Shown here in pieces: positions 1 to 7,697 of a DNA stretch of 41,627 bases (positions are counted from its first letter, which is position 1; the number at the start of each line of letters is the position of its first letter). A program made the position numbers and the translations under genes. Under the pieces are notes generated by a model, which was not told where the DNA came from, did no database searches, and saw only the letters and a program-made list of their open reading frames with translations. The stretch covers positions 1 to 41,627 of the forward strand of contig JAZKGO010000047.1 of assembly GCA_040385875.1 (NCBI GenBank), read 5' to 3'. The DNA comes from JANMZR01 sp040385875 (lineage in GTDB: Bacteria > Bacteroidota > Bacteroidia > Cytophagales > Spirosomataceae).

Positions 1-882
1 ACTTTTTTAGAAAAAGATAAAAGCCCAGTTCTAAGAGCTAGAAATTCAAAAAAAGAAGATTTGAATGTTGAGAAAGAGAATTATATGCAATTGGTTTCAA
101 AAGCAATAGATACTATTTCGAATAATTTTTTTGAAAAAGTGGTGCTCTCCAGACGCAGAGCCATTGAGTGTGAGGAATCAATAGATATTGCAGAATCGTT
201 AATAAAACTTTGTGAAAAATATCCAAATGCCTTTGTATCGGCTGTTTACTTGCCTCAAATAAACGAAATCTGGTTAGGGGCCAGTCCTGAGCTATTGGTG
301 AGTTTAGATGAGGAAGGTATTTTCAAAACAATGTCATTGGCGGGCACCCAGTTAGCTTTTGAAAAAGATGGCAGTAAAATAGACCCTTCTAGTGCTCGCT
401 GGAGTCAAAAAGAAATTGAGGAACAAGCCTTCGTGAGTAGGTATATTATTGAATGTTTTAAAAAAGTGAGGGTGAGAGAATACATTGAAATAGGCCCTAA
501 AACCGTAGAAGCAGGTAATTTATTGCATTTGCAAACTACCTTTTCGGTTGACACTAAAGCCATTGAATTCAATCAGTTTGCCACGGTATTGTTGGGCTTA
601 CTGCACCCTACCTCGGCCGTTTGTGGCATGCCCAAGGCCTCCTCCATGGAATTTATTTTGAAAAACGAGAACTATGATCGGGAGTTTTATAGCGGCTTTT
701 TGGGGCCAATTAATATAAAAAACTCTTCGGCAATTTTTGTAAATCTAAGGTCACTCAAAATAAAGGGGAATATGGCCTATTTGTATGCTGGGGCCGGTAT
801 CACAGAAGACTCTGATCCAGAAAGAGAATGGAACGAAACGGAAATAAAATTAGAAACCTTACTCAGCGTAATTCATGATTAA
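1..882 (+). CDS. menF: Isochorismate synthase (chorismate-binding family), 5' end cut by window
   Basis: Converts chorismate to isochorismate, normally the first step of menaquinone synthesis in Bacteroidota. The reading frame is open back to base 1, so the N-terminus lies outside the window; a TTG at 61 is only an internal codon. The visible ~290 residues carry family motifs: VVLSRRRAI, GASPELLVS, SLAGTQ, LHPTSAVCG, YSGFLGP and the C-terminal ERE-WNETEIK block with the metal and chorismate ligands. These fit isochorismate synthase better than anthranilate or aminodeoxychorismate synthase, and the PTSAVCG segment is typical of MenF/EntC. An EntC-type siderophore role is possible but no siderophore genes are seen. 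The stop overlaps the start of nuoC by 8 nt, so the two are probably translated from one transcript. Confidence 0.88.
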   Translation, partial: TFLEKDKSPVLRARNSKKEDLNVEKENYMQLVSKAIDTISNNFFEKVVLSRRRAIECEESIDIAESLIKLCEKYPNAFVSAVYLPQINEIWLGASPELLVSLDEEGIFKTMSLAGTQLAFEKDGSKIDPSSARWSQKEIEEQAFVSRYIIECFKKVRVREYIEIGPKTVEAGNLLHLQTTFSVDTKAIEFNQFATVLLGLLHPTSAVCGMPKASSMEFILKNENYDREFYSGFLGPINIKNSSAIFVNLRSLKIKGNMAYLYAGAGITEDSDPEREWNETEIKLETLLSVIHD

Positions 883-1366
883 TCTGAAAGAAATATTAAT
901 TGGGGAATTTGGCGAAGCAGTTATTCTTGAAGAAATTGGTGGACTGATGCCCATCTTGATGGTTCAAGTTGATAAAATCGGTGAAATTTCGAAATTTTTA
1001 AAGGAAGACTCTCGTTGCTATTTCGATTCACTTTCTTGTATTACTGGCCTTGATAATGGCCCAGAAAAAAATACAATGGAAGTTGTATATAACTTATATT
1101 CAATACCTTATGATCATAAAATTGCTTTGAAAGTTGAGGTAATGAGAAATATTTTAGGAGAAGAACTTCCAAAGGTTCCCACTGTTTCAGGGGTTTGGCA
1201 TTCGGCAAACTGGGATGAGAGAGAAGCTTTTGACTTATTGGGGATTCAGTTCGTTGGCCATCCTGATTTACGAAGAATTTTAATGCCTGACGATTGGGAA
1301 GGCCATCCTTTACGCAAAGACTATCAGCATCAGGAGATTTACCATGGAATCACTGTGAAATACTAG
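875..1366 (+). CDS. nuoC: NADH-quinone oxidoreductase subunit C (30 kDa)
   Basis: Peripheral-arm subunit of respiratory complex I, which passes electrons from NADH to menaquinone. The 163 residues match the usual length of a stand-alone NuoC. The diagnostic signature is present in the C-terminal half: WHSANWDEREAFDLLG, then GHPDLRRILMPDDW and GHPLRKDYQ. The start ATG at 875 overlaps the menF stop. No other nuo gene follows; the next gene is convergent, so this nuoC is an orphan within the visible window, though genes left of base 1 are unknown. Coupling to menF would link a quinone-using enzyme with quinone synthesis, which is inference. Confidence 0.93.
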   Translation: MINLKEILIGEFGEAVILEEIGGLMPILMVQVDKIGEISKFLKEDSRCYFDSLSCITGLDNGPEKNTMEVVYNLYSIPYDHKIALKVEVMRNILGEELPKVPTVSGVWHSANWDEREAFDLLGIQFVGHPDLRRILMPDDWEGHPLRKDYQHQEIYHGITVKY

Positions 1367-1374
1367 TTTCGAGT

Positions 1375-1956
1375 TCACAAATTCAGGTATTCAATCATTT
1401 TTTCAATGGCTCTGGTTCTATGACTTAACCCATTTTTTTCAGTCAAACTCATTTGGGCGAAAGTGCGGTCATAACCCTCAGGGACAAATATAGGATCGTA
1501 TCCAAAACCTTGTTCACCTCTTTTTTCACTAATTATTTTTCCTTTTACTACCCCATCAAACTGACTGATTTTACCCTCATGAATAAGAGTGATAACGGTT
1601 CTAAACTGTGCCGATCGATCGGTCTCTCCTTTCAAATTTTTCAATAATAGATTCATATTATCCTCATGGCTGCGCTGTGGCCCAGCGTATCGGGCACTGT
1701 ATACTCCAGGCTCATTATTTAAGGATAAAACCTCAAGTCCAGAGTCGTCAGCAATGCAGCTTTGGTGATATTTATCAAATATGTATTCGGCTTTAATCAT
1801 AGAATTTTCTGATAAAGTACTGCCTGGCTCCTCGATATCACCTTCAAAACCAATCTGTTCCAATGTCAATAGTTCGAATCGATCACCAATAAAATGTTTG
1901 ATCTCTTCTACCTTATGGATATTGTTGGAGGCAAGGATTAATTGCTGTTTTTCCAT
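1375..1956 (-). CDS. rdgB: Non-canonical purine NTP pyrophosphatase, RdgB/HAM1 family
   Basis: Hydrolyses dITP, XTP and ITP to monophosphates, cleansing the nucleotide pool of deaminated purines. The 193-residue protein has the full family pattern: LASNNIHKVEEIK at the N-terminus, the metal and catalytic segment ADDSGLEV, PGVYSARYAG, and the late EKRGEQGFGYDPIFVPEGY and SHRTRAIEKM blocks. It is convergent with nuoC with 8 nt between stops. It lies 71 nt downstream of an FKBP lipoprotein gene, but a strong hairpin terminator separates them, so it probably has its own promoter between 1957 and 2030. Confidence 0.95.
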   Translation of the reverse strand: MEKQQLILASNNIHKVEEIKHFIGDRFELLTLEQIGFEGDIEEPGSTLSENSMIKAEYIFDKYHQSCIADDSGLEVLSLNNEPGVYSARYAGPQRSHEDNMNLLLKNLKGETDRSAQFRTVITLIHEGKISQFDGVVKGKIISEKRGEQGFGYDPIFVPEGYDRTFAQMSLTEKNGLSHRTRAIEKMIEYLNL

Positions 1957-1973
1957 TTTTTAAATTATAAAAA

Positions 1974-2001
1974 AAATAGACCTAAAAAGCTAGGTCTATT
2001 T
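1974..2001 (-). terminator. Rho-independent terminator after FKBP lipoprotein gene
   Basis: An 11-bp perfect stem (AAATAGACCTA / TAGGTCTATTT) with a 6-nt loop is followed on the minus strand by a run of T (the A run at 1968-1976). It sits 26 nt past the stop of the 2028-2918 gene and 17 nt before the rdgB start, so it should end FKBP transcription before rdgB. Confidence 0.8.
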
Positions 2002-2027
2002 ATGATATTATCAATTAAAAGCATTTG

Positions 2028-2918
2028 TTAAAGTGCCGAAACTACCTCAATTTCAAAAAATAAGGGTGATTTAGCTGGTATAGAGCCTTGCGTAGCATCT
2101 TTATAACCTAGACTTGATGGGAAAATCAAGACCCCTTTTTCTCCAACTTTTAGTTTGGCAATCCCCTGATCAAAACCCGCAACAGCATTACCAGAACCCA
2201 GTACAAATGAAAAGGAGCCACTGTCAAAAGTGGTTGTCAATTTGTTAGAAGCATCCAATATTCCAGCGAAGTATAATAGCTTTCCGGTATAATTTACTTT
2301 TATGGTTTGACCAGCTTTAAGGGCTTCTCCAGCAGGTACTTCCTTTGTAACGGCATATCTTAATCCAGTTTCGGTTTTGGTTACAGCGTATTTGTTGTCT
2401 GCAATAAAACTCTCAATTTGCTCTTCTTCACTTCTCAATTTTTCAACCGAAAAATCCATTGCAATGGGCGAATAGGCAGGTACGTTAGTCGTAGCTTTAT
2501 CACCATAGGCATAGTTGTATGGCAAATAGAAGGTGGCTCTTTCGCCTTCTTTCAGTACGCTGGAAAGCAAGCTCCATAAGTTATTCACAGTACCAAAAGG
2601 GCTATGATTGGGTTTATTATCAGCCCTTGAAGTACTATCGATTTTGAATCCATCCAATCTGGAAGTTTGGAAATGAAAGGTAATCAAATCGCCATTAACG
2701 GGGGTTTTACCACCTTCATTTTTTTTGGTAATCACATAGTATACGCCACTACCTGCACTGACAGCAGTGATGTTATTGGCTTTCAAATGAGCCTGAATCT
2801 GTTCATCATTTTCACGTGCCTTTTGGTCGTCAATCGGCTCTTCACTTTTCATGCATGACTGCATTAATAGCAATACTGATGCACAAAAAACATAAACTAT
2901 CCCTCTTAAAATCTTCAT
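2028..2918 (-). CDS. FKBP-type peptidyl-prolyl isomerase lipoprotein (two FKBP-like domains)
   Basis: Probable envelope prolyl isomerase or chaperone. The 296-residue protein begins with a lipoprotein signal (hydrophobic VFCASVLLLMQSC, lipobox cysteine about residue 22). The C-terminal ~120 residues are a canonical FKBP domain: GQTIKVNYTGKL, a TFDSGSFSF strand, AGFDQGIAKLKVGEKG, FPSSLGY and a final PLFFEIEVV strand. The N-terminal half (residues ~35-155) has the same layout in degenerate form (LITFHFQTS, LKEGERATFYLPYNYAYGD, SPIAMDFSV), so it is probably a divergent first FKBP domain. The next gene upstream (3055-3894) has the same architecture, a likely tandem duplication. Its client proteins are unknown. 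Confidence 0.88.
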   Translation of the reverse strand: MKILRGIVYVFCASVLLLMQSCMKSEEPIDDQKARENDEQIQAHLKANNITAVSAGSGVYYVITKKNEGGKTPVNGDLITFHFQTSRLDGFKIDSTSRADNKPNHSPFGTVNNLWSLLSSVLKEGERATFYLPYNYAYGDKATTNVPAYSPIAMDFSVEKLRSEEEQIESFIADNKYAVTKTETGLRYAVTKEVPAGEALKAGQTIKVNYTGKLLYFAGILDASNKLTTTFDSGSFSFVLGSGNAVAGFDQGIAKLKVGEKGVLIFPSSLGYKDATQGSIPAKSPLFFEIEVVSAL

Positions 2919-3054
2919 TATCTTTTTATTAAGTCTACTTTTTTATTGATATTTCAAATCATTATTAATTTGAAGCTTTAACAAGGACGCAAAAACCAAC
3001 TAAATAGTTTGCTCTCAATCTTGAAAAATCAATTAAAAAATAAATAGCTATCCT

Positions 3055-3894
3055 CTATTTACCCTTTTTAACAGTTAAAATCTCAACATCAAATATTAAT
3101 ACGGAATTAGCCGGAATGGTTGGATTTCCCTGATCGCCATAGCCTAAGCCTGATGGAATCAACAAAGTACCTTTACCACCCTGTTTGAATTTTTGAAGGC
3201 CTTCATCCCAACCTGGAATCACCATTCCACGGCCAACTTGTAATGGAAAGGTATTTGATTCAAACACTTTGCCTGAGCTTAGTTTTCCTGTATATTTCAC
3301 CGTAATTGAATCTCCCGCAGCTACTTGAGGGCCATTACCTGGTGTCGTAATCACGTAGTTTAAGCCAGATTCAGTCTTCTGTACATTCGTCATTTTATTT
3401 TTGGTAACAAAAGCAGCGATGGTAGTGGCATCAGTAGTTTTTTGTTTATCCGCATTTTTTTGGCGACTGGCTTGAAACTCCGCTTCCGTCTGAATATCAA
3501 TAACTTTGATTGAAAAACGAACATCACTGCCTTTAGTAAATACTGGTGGGATAGTTGGGTATCCTTTAAATAGCGAATCAACAGGTACAAAAAATGTGGC
3601 ACTATCTCCTTTAGCCAATAATAAAAGCCCTTGCTCGAAAGCTCCTTTAAACTGTGCTTTTTGAACTTGAGCTACTACTGGAGCTCCTTCTTTATAAGAA
3701 TCTTTCAGTACCGAATCTTTGGCATTTTTAAGTTTTAAATGGAAAGTCATGATATCGCCCATTTTGGCAACTTTTCCATTGCTATCGTGGTCATGAAATT
3801 GAAATTTCAAGCCATCTTTTACCTCCACTTTATTTGAATTACAAGCAGCTAAAAATAATATTGAAACTGCAAAAGTGCTAATTTTATTAAACAT
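3055..3894 (-). CDS. FKBP-type peptidyl-prolyl isomerase lipoprotein
   Basis: The 279 residues start with a lipoprotein signal (STFAVSILFLAAC, lipobox LAAC). The first half is a weak FKBP-like domain (IMTFHLKLKNA, LLLAKGDSATFFVPVDSLF). A lysine/glutamine-rich linker (QKNADKQKTTDATT) follows. The second half is a clear FKBP domain: GDSITVKYTGKLSSGKVF, VGRGMVIPGWDEGLQKFK, PSGLGYGDQG, IPANSVLIFDVEIL. The aromatic and Asp residues expected in the active pocket are present in the second domain. The same two-domain plan as the gene at 2028-2918 suggests duplication. There are 136 nt between the two genes without an obvious terminator, so co-transcription is possible. Confidence 0.9.
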   Translation of the reverse strand: MFNKISTFAVSILFLAACNSNKVEVKDGLKFQFHDHDSNGKVAKMGDIMTFHLKLKNAKDSVLKDSYKEGAPVVAQVQKAQFKGAFEQGLLLLAKGDSATFFVPVDSLFKGYPTIPPVFTKGSDVRFSIKVIDIQTEAEFQASRQKNADKQKTTDATTIAAFVTKNKMTNVQKTESGLNYVITTPGNGPQVAAGDSITVKYTGKLSSGKVFESNTFPLQVGRGMVIPGWDEGLQKFKQGGKGTLLIPSGLGYGDQGNPTIPANSVLIFDVEILTVKKGK

Positions 3895-3957
3895 TGTATT
3901 TTAATTTGAAAACGGGACCGCCCGTGCGATATATTAATAATTTAATTGTGATTTTCT

Positions 3958-4992
3958 TTAATTTTGTTTTGCCCAATTCTCTGTCAATCTGGCCTTATAT
4001 AACGGCAAAATTTCTAAAAATTTGGCCTCAGTAGCTGCCAGCCCAATTCCTTCCGTTTTACCACCGGCGGCATTCTTATGGCCTCCACCACTAAAATGTA
4101 CTGATGCGATATCATTAACAGCTACTGATTCAATTGAGCGAAAGGACATTTTAATGGCCTCTGGTCTTTCAACAATAATCGCTGCCATTGCAATACCTTT
4201 TATGGTCAAAGCATAATTGACAATCCCCTCAGTATCACCAGTTTGTGAATTGAATCGTTTTAATTCCTCATTTGTAACGGTGAAATAGGCTAAGTTGTAT
4301 TCAGGTAAAACTTTTAATTTTTCTGAAAGCATAAAGCCTAAAAACTTCAAGCGCTCCTCGGTAAAGCTATCAAATATATTTCTATGGATTTTGTTAGTAT
4401 TTACCCCTAAATCGATTAATTCACCCGCAATTTGGTGTGTTCGGCTAGTAGTACTTGGATGCCTAAACGAACCAGTATCGGTCATTAAGCCAGCATAGAT
4501 ACATTCACCAATTGGCACATCAATCAATTCCTTTTGACCTAATTCAACAATTAAATCATATATGATTTCAGCTGTTGCGGCCGCTTTAGTATTGTGAAAT
4601 TCAAAAGCTGCAAAATCTTCAGGATTGATATGGTGGTCAATCATTACTTTTGTTGCAATCGACTCTTTCACAGGTATTTCAAGATCATTTATTCTTGACA
4701 AGGCAGAAAAGTCTAAACAAAAAATAATGTCTGCTTCTCTAATTAGCTTCAGAGCAACCGAATTATTTTTATTTCGTTCGAATACGACTACTTCGTCATT
4801 TCCATTCATCCAATTTAAAAATTCCGGATAATCAGAAGGGGTAATCACATTTACTTGATGGTTCAGCTTTTTTAAAAATCCTGCCAACGCTAGAGAAGAG
4901 CCAAGTGCATCGGCATCTGGTTTAAAATGAGTGGTAATTACCACCTTTTGAGGATTTTTAATTAGCTCTTTAAAAGCTTCAATCTTTTGCAT
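3958..4992 (-). CDS. nrnA: DHH/DHHA1 phosphoesterase (NrnA-like oligoribonuclease / pAp phosphatase)
   Basis: Predicted to degrade nano-RNA and/or remove the phosphate from 3'-phosphoadenosine 5'-phosphate. The DHH domain shows HFKPDADALGS, CLDFSALSRI, MIDHHINPE and the MTDTGSFRH metal site; the DHHA1 domain ends with VHFSGGGHKNAAGG. I chose the ATG at 4992 (344 residues, MQKIEAFKELI) because the frame's longer start at 5085 only adds 31 residues that do not resemble the family. The opposite-strand ndk promoter starts at 5134, which leaves about 140 nt for the promoter of this gene. Exact substrate preference (oligoribonucleotide, pAp or c-di-AMP breakdown product) cannot be told from sequence alone. 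Confidence 0.9.
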   Translation of the reverse strand: MQKIEAFKELIKNPQKVVITTHFKPDADALGSSLALAGFLKKLNHQVNVITPSDYPEFLNWMNGNDEVVVFERNKNNSVALKLIREADIIFCLDFSALSRINDLEIPVKESIATKVMIDHHINPEDFAAFEFHNTKAAATAEIIYDLIVELGQKELIDVPIGECIYAGLMTDTGSFRHPSTTSRTHQIAGELIDLGVNTNKIHRNIFDSFTEERLKFLGFMLSEKLKVLPEYNLAYFTVTNEELKRFNSQTGDTEGIVNYALTIKGIAMAAIIVERPEAIKMSFRSIESVAVNDIASVHFSGGGHKNAAGGKTEGIGLAATEAKFLEILPLYKARLTENWAKQN

Positions 4993-5133
4993 GTAACAAT
5001 TGAGTACCGTTTTGCTTTGTTTTTTTGATAATCCAAATAAAGTATTCAGAGCTAGTTTACCCCAAAATCCAAAACAGAATTGCAAAATTAGATAAAAAGG
5101 GGGGAATAATCAAGGGAATTATTTAAGTTTGGT

Positions 5134-5164
5134 TTTGGAAAAAGGGCTAATTTGAGTAATTTTG
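5134..5164 (+). promoter_or_regulatory. Bacteroidota sigma-A promoter for ndk
   Basis: TTTG at 5134-5137, exactly 19 nt, then TAATTTTG at 5157-5164. This is a full match to the Bacteroidota consensus TTTG-N19-TAnnTTTG. Predicted transcription start about 5171, giving a leader of about 120 nt before ndk at 5295. A second, weaker TTTG/ATATTTG pair occurs at 5217-5253. Confidence 0.6.
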
Positions 5165-5294
5165 CAAACTCAAAATTTAGTATCAAGTATTAGGTTCAAG
5201 GTATTAATTTTTTCGTTTTGCAAAATTAAAATATATTTATAAACACATATTTGTACTCTGTGCCTAATACAGACTACATAATTACCAAAATACG

Positions 5295-5714
5295 ATGTCG
5301 ACAAACAGAACATTTACGATGATTAAACCCGATGCTACTGAAGCAGGGAATACTGGAGCAATAATAGCAATGATTGAGGAGGCTGGCTTTAAAATTGTAG
5401 CCATGAAAAGAACTCAGCTGACGCCAGATTCAGCAGGCAAGTTTTATGCAATTCATTCTGAGCGTCCATTTTATGCTAGTTTGTGTGAATACATGAGTTC
5501 GGCGCCGATTGTACCCATGATATTGGAAAAGGAAAATGCCGTTGCGGATTTCAGAAAACTAATTGGGGCTACCAACCCTGCCAATGCTGAGGAGGGAACT
5601 ATCAGAAAACTATATGCCACTTCCATCGAGGCAAACGCCATTCATGGCTCTGATTCTGATGAAAATGCTGAGATTGAAGGGTCATTTTTCTTTTCAAAAA
5701 CTGAGCAATTCTAA
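5295..5714 (+). CDS. ndk: Nucleoside diphosphate kinase
   Basis: Transfers the gamma phosphate of ATP to other nucleoside diphosphates through a phosphohistidine. The 139 residues are the normal length. Visible motifs are the N-terminal TFTMIKPDAT, the Kpn-loop region ERPFYASLCEYMSSAPIVPM, and the active site ANAIHGSDS with catalytic His117. The gene stands alone, with a promoter about 120 nt upstream and a hairpin terminator after the stop, so it is probably monocistronic. Confidence 0.97.
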   Translation: MSTNRTFTMIKPDATEAGNTGAIIAMIEEAGFKIVAMKRTQLTPDSAGKFYAIHSERPFYASLCEYMSSAPIVPMILEKENAVADFRKLIGATNPANAEEGTIRKLYATSIEANAIHGSDSDENAEIEGSFFFSKTEQF

Positions 5715-5761
5715 TTTCAGTTTAACAAAAGCAATACTTTAATTTATCTTTTGATATTTCT

Positions 5762-5793
5762 AAGGATGGACAAATTGTTCATCCTTTTTTTTT
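5762..5793 (+). terminator. Rho-independent terminator after ndk
   Basis: AAGGATG at 5762-5768 pairs with CATCCTT at 5780-5786; the inner GACAA/TTGTT bases can extend the stem. A run of nine T follows. It lies 48 nt past the ndk stop. Confidence 0.75.
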
Positions 5794-5880
5794 ATTTTTG
5801 CTTCGAAAATTATCAGAAATTAAATCATGGTAGTTTTCAACCAACAACACTAACCTATAATCTTAAACGCATTTACAGTA

Positions 5881-6477
5881 ATGTCTGAATTAACTACTTA
5901 TCTCCAACTTGGTTTTAAACATATTACTGACCTCAAAGGAGTCGATCATATTCTTTTTATTTTGGCACTTTGCGCCATTTACAATATGTCAGAATGGCGA
6001 AAAGTAGGTCTTTTGGTGACTGCTTTTACAATTGGTCATTCACTTACTTTGGCTCTAGCCACTTTCAAAATTGTGAGAGTAAATAATAATCTGGTCGAAT
6101 TTTTAATTTTGGTTACCATTTTTGTGACCTGCATTTTTAATTTTTTTTACAAAATACCTAGTCGAAAGCCTTTGAAGCAAAAAACGGACTATTCAAGGTA
6201 TTATATGGCTTTATTTTTCGGATTGATTCATGGGCTGGGTTTCTCCAATTATTTGCGAAGTTTATTGAGTAAAGAAGAAAGCATTGTAAAACCCTTATTT
6301 GCTTTTAATATAGGTCTTGAAGGAGGTCAGATTGTAATCGTTGGAGTTTCGCTATTGGTTTCTGCTTTAATTGTTAGAATTTTTAAGGTTAGTCACCACG
6401 ACTTAAAGTTGGCTCTTTCAGGTTTTATTGCGGGAATTACCTTGTTTCTTCTCAAAGATTCGGCTATATTTAGTTAA
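5881..6477 (+). CDS. HupE/UreJ-like integral membrane protein
   Basis: A 198-residue membrane protein with about six hydrophobic spans. Conserved histidine motifs of the HupE/UreJ_2 family are visible: LKGVDHILFILAL, TIGHSLTLALA, FGLIHGLGFSNYL and FNIGLEGGQ. Relatives are thought to move or bind nickel or cobalt in hydrogenase and urease clusters, but neither enzyme is in this window, so the role here is unclear. The stop is 30 nt before the ethanolamine permease start with no terminator between, so it may be the first gene of, or co-transcribed with, the ethanolamine operon. A metal-supply role for the iron alcohol dehydrogenase downstream is speculation. Confidence 0.8.
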   Translation: MSELTTYLQLGFKHITDLKGVDHILFILALCAIYNMSEWRKVGLLVTAFTIGHSLTLALATFKIVRVNNNLVEFLILVTIFVTCIFNFFYKIPSRKPLKQKTDYSRYYMALFFGLIHGLGFSNYLRSLLSKEESIVKPLFAFNIGLEGGQIVIVGVSLLVSALIVRIFKVSHHDLKLALSGFIAGITLFLLKDSAIFS

Positions 6478-6507
6478 ATTGTATAATCCAAATCAAACTA
6501 AAACAGA

Positions 6508-7643
6508 ATGAATCACCTTAAGAAAAGCCTTTCGCCACTTTTGCTTTGGGGCATAGGAGTGGGCAATGTAATTTCAGGAATGTATTTTGGGTGGAATTTA
6601 GGACTCGAAAAAGGAGGAACCTATGGCATGGCCATTGCCACTGGCATTGTGATTATTTTGTATATATGTTTCAGCTACTCTTATGCCGAATTGGCCTGTG
6701 CTATCCCTAAAGCAGGGGGCGGCTTCGATTATGCCAGTCGGGCTTTTGGTCCTAATATTGGTTTTATTACAGGTCTTTCACAAATTCTAATCTATCTTTT
6801 TACCCCTCCAGCCATAGCCATTGGCATTGGCACCAATTTGCATTTGGCCTTTCCGAGTATTTCGATTGTCAGCTTTTCGATTTTCATGTACTTTATTTTT
6901 ACTGGAATCAATGTTTTAGGGGTAAAACTGGCGGCAACTATTGAGTTAACGATTACAATTCTAGCCTTATTGGGCTTATTGCTATTTGCTTCTATTACCC
7001 TTCCTGAGTTTTCGGTCAGTAATTTATCTAAAAATCCTTCAATTGGAGGTTTTGAGGGGGTACTGGCAGCCATTCCATTTGCCATTTGGTTTTTTTTAGG
7101 GATTGAAGGACTTGCCAATGTTGCCGAAGAATCAGAAAACCCTCAAAAAGATTTGAGCAATGGGTTCAGTAGAGCAATACTCACACTTATCTTTTTATGT
7201 TTTTTAACATTTATTTGTGCGGTGGGTTTTAATGGTTGGGAATCAGTAGTTTATAATAATCAAGGTGAACTTTCCGACTCCCCATTAACCCTGGTTATTG
7301 ATGGAATTTATGGGAAATCACACTTTTTTTATACTTCTTTAATTTATATCAGTATTTTGGGATTAGTGGCTTCCTTTCATGGCTGCATATTGGCGGGCGG
7401 AAGAGCTACATTTGAATTTGCCCGATATGNNNNNNNNNNNNNNNNNNNNNNNNNNNNNNNNNNNNNNNNNNNNNNNNNNNNNNNNNNNNNNNNNNNNNNN
7501 NNNNNNNNNNNNNNNNNNNNNNNNNNNNNAGCGTATTTTGTTTTATTGCAATGGCCTACTATAATTTAATATTGGTGGCTATTTTTATAGCTTTTTTAGT
7601 AGTGGGCTTTCTTATATTCAAAATCGTTTACAAACCAAATTGA
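6508..7643 (+). CDS. Ethanolamine permease (APC superfamily), interrupted by assembly gap
   Basis: Imports ethanolamine across the inner membrane. The first 307 residues match the Eat-type ethanolamine permease closely: LLWGIGVGNVISGMYFGWNL, YAELACAIPKAGGGFDYASR, PPAIAIGIGTNL, IPFAIWFFLGIEGLANVAEE, SDSPLTLVIDGIYG and GLVASFHGCILAGGRATFEF. The gap at 7430-7529 follows. After it, a different frame gives 37 residues of a final membrane span (YYNLILVAIFIAFLVVGFL) ending in TGA at 7641-7643. Both pieces fit one gene if the true gap is not 100 bp. About 344 residues are visible against roughly 450 in the family, so about 300 nt are probably missing. The five-gene order with the ligase, dehydrogenases and hydrolase supports ethanolamine as substrate. 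Confidence 0.9.
7430..7529. other. Assembly gap (100 N) inside ethanolamine permease
   Basis: Placeholder gap. For the flanking permease frames to join, its true length must be 2 modulo 3, so it cannot be 100 bp if the gene is intact; family length suggests about 300 nt. Confidence 0.95.
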
Positions 7644-7697
7644 ATCTATTCTTGAAATATCTATAAAAATATCCTAAATTTATTCAAAACATTTTTT

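Noticed and set aside
1453..1963. Plus-strand frames opposite rdgB
   Set aside because: They lie wholly within rdgB, have no family resemblance, and look like shadows of its codon pattern.
3907..3925. ACGGG/CCCGT hairpin after the DHH gene stop
   Set aside because: A five-base stem without a T run; too weak to call a terminator.
4990..5085. Longer N-terminus for the DHH phosphoesterase (start at 5085)
   Set aside because: The extra 31 residues do not resemble the family, and MQKIEAFKEL at 4992 is a typical start.
5881..6477. Hydrogenase or urease locus suggested by the HupE/UreJ-like protein
   Set aside because: No hydrogenase, urease or nickel-insertion gene is present in the window.
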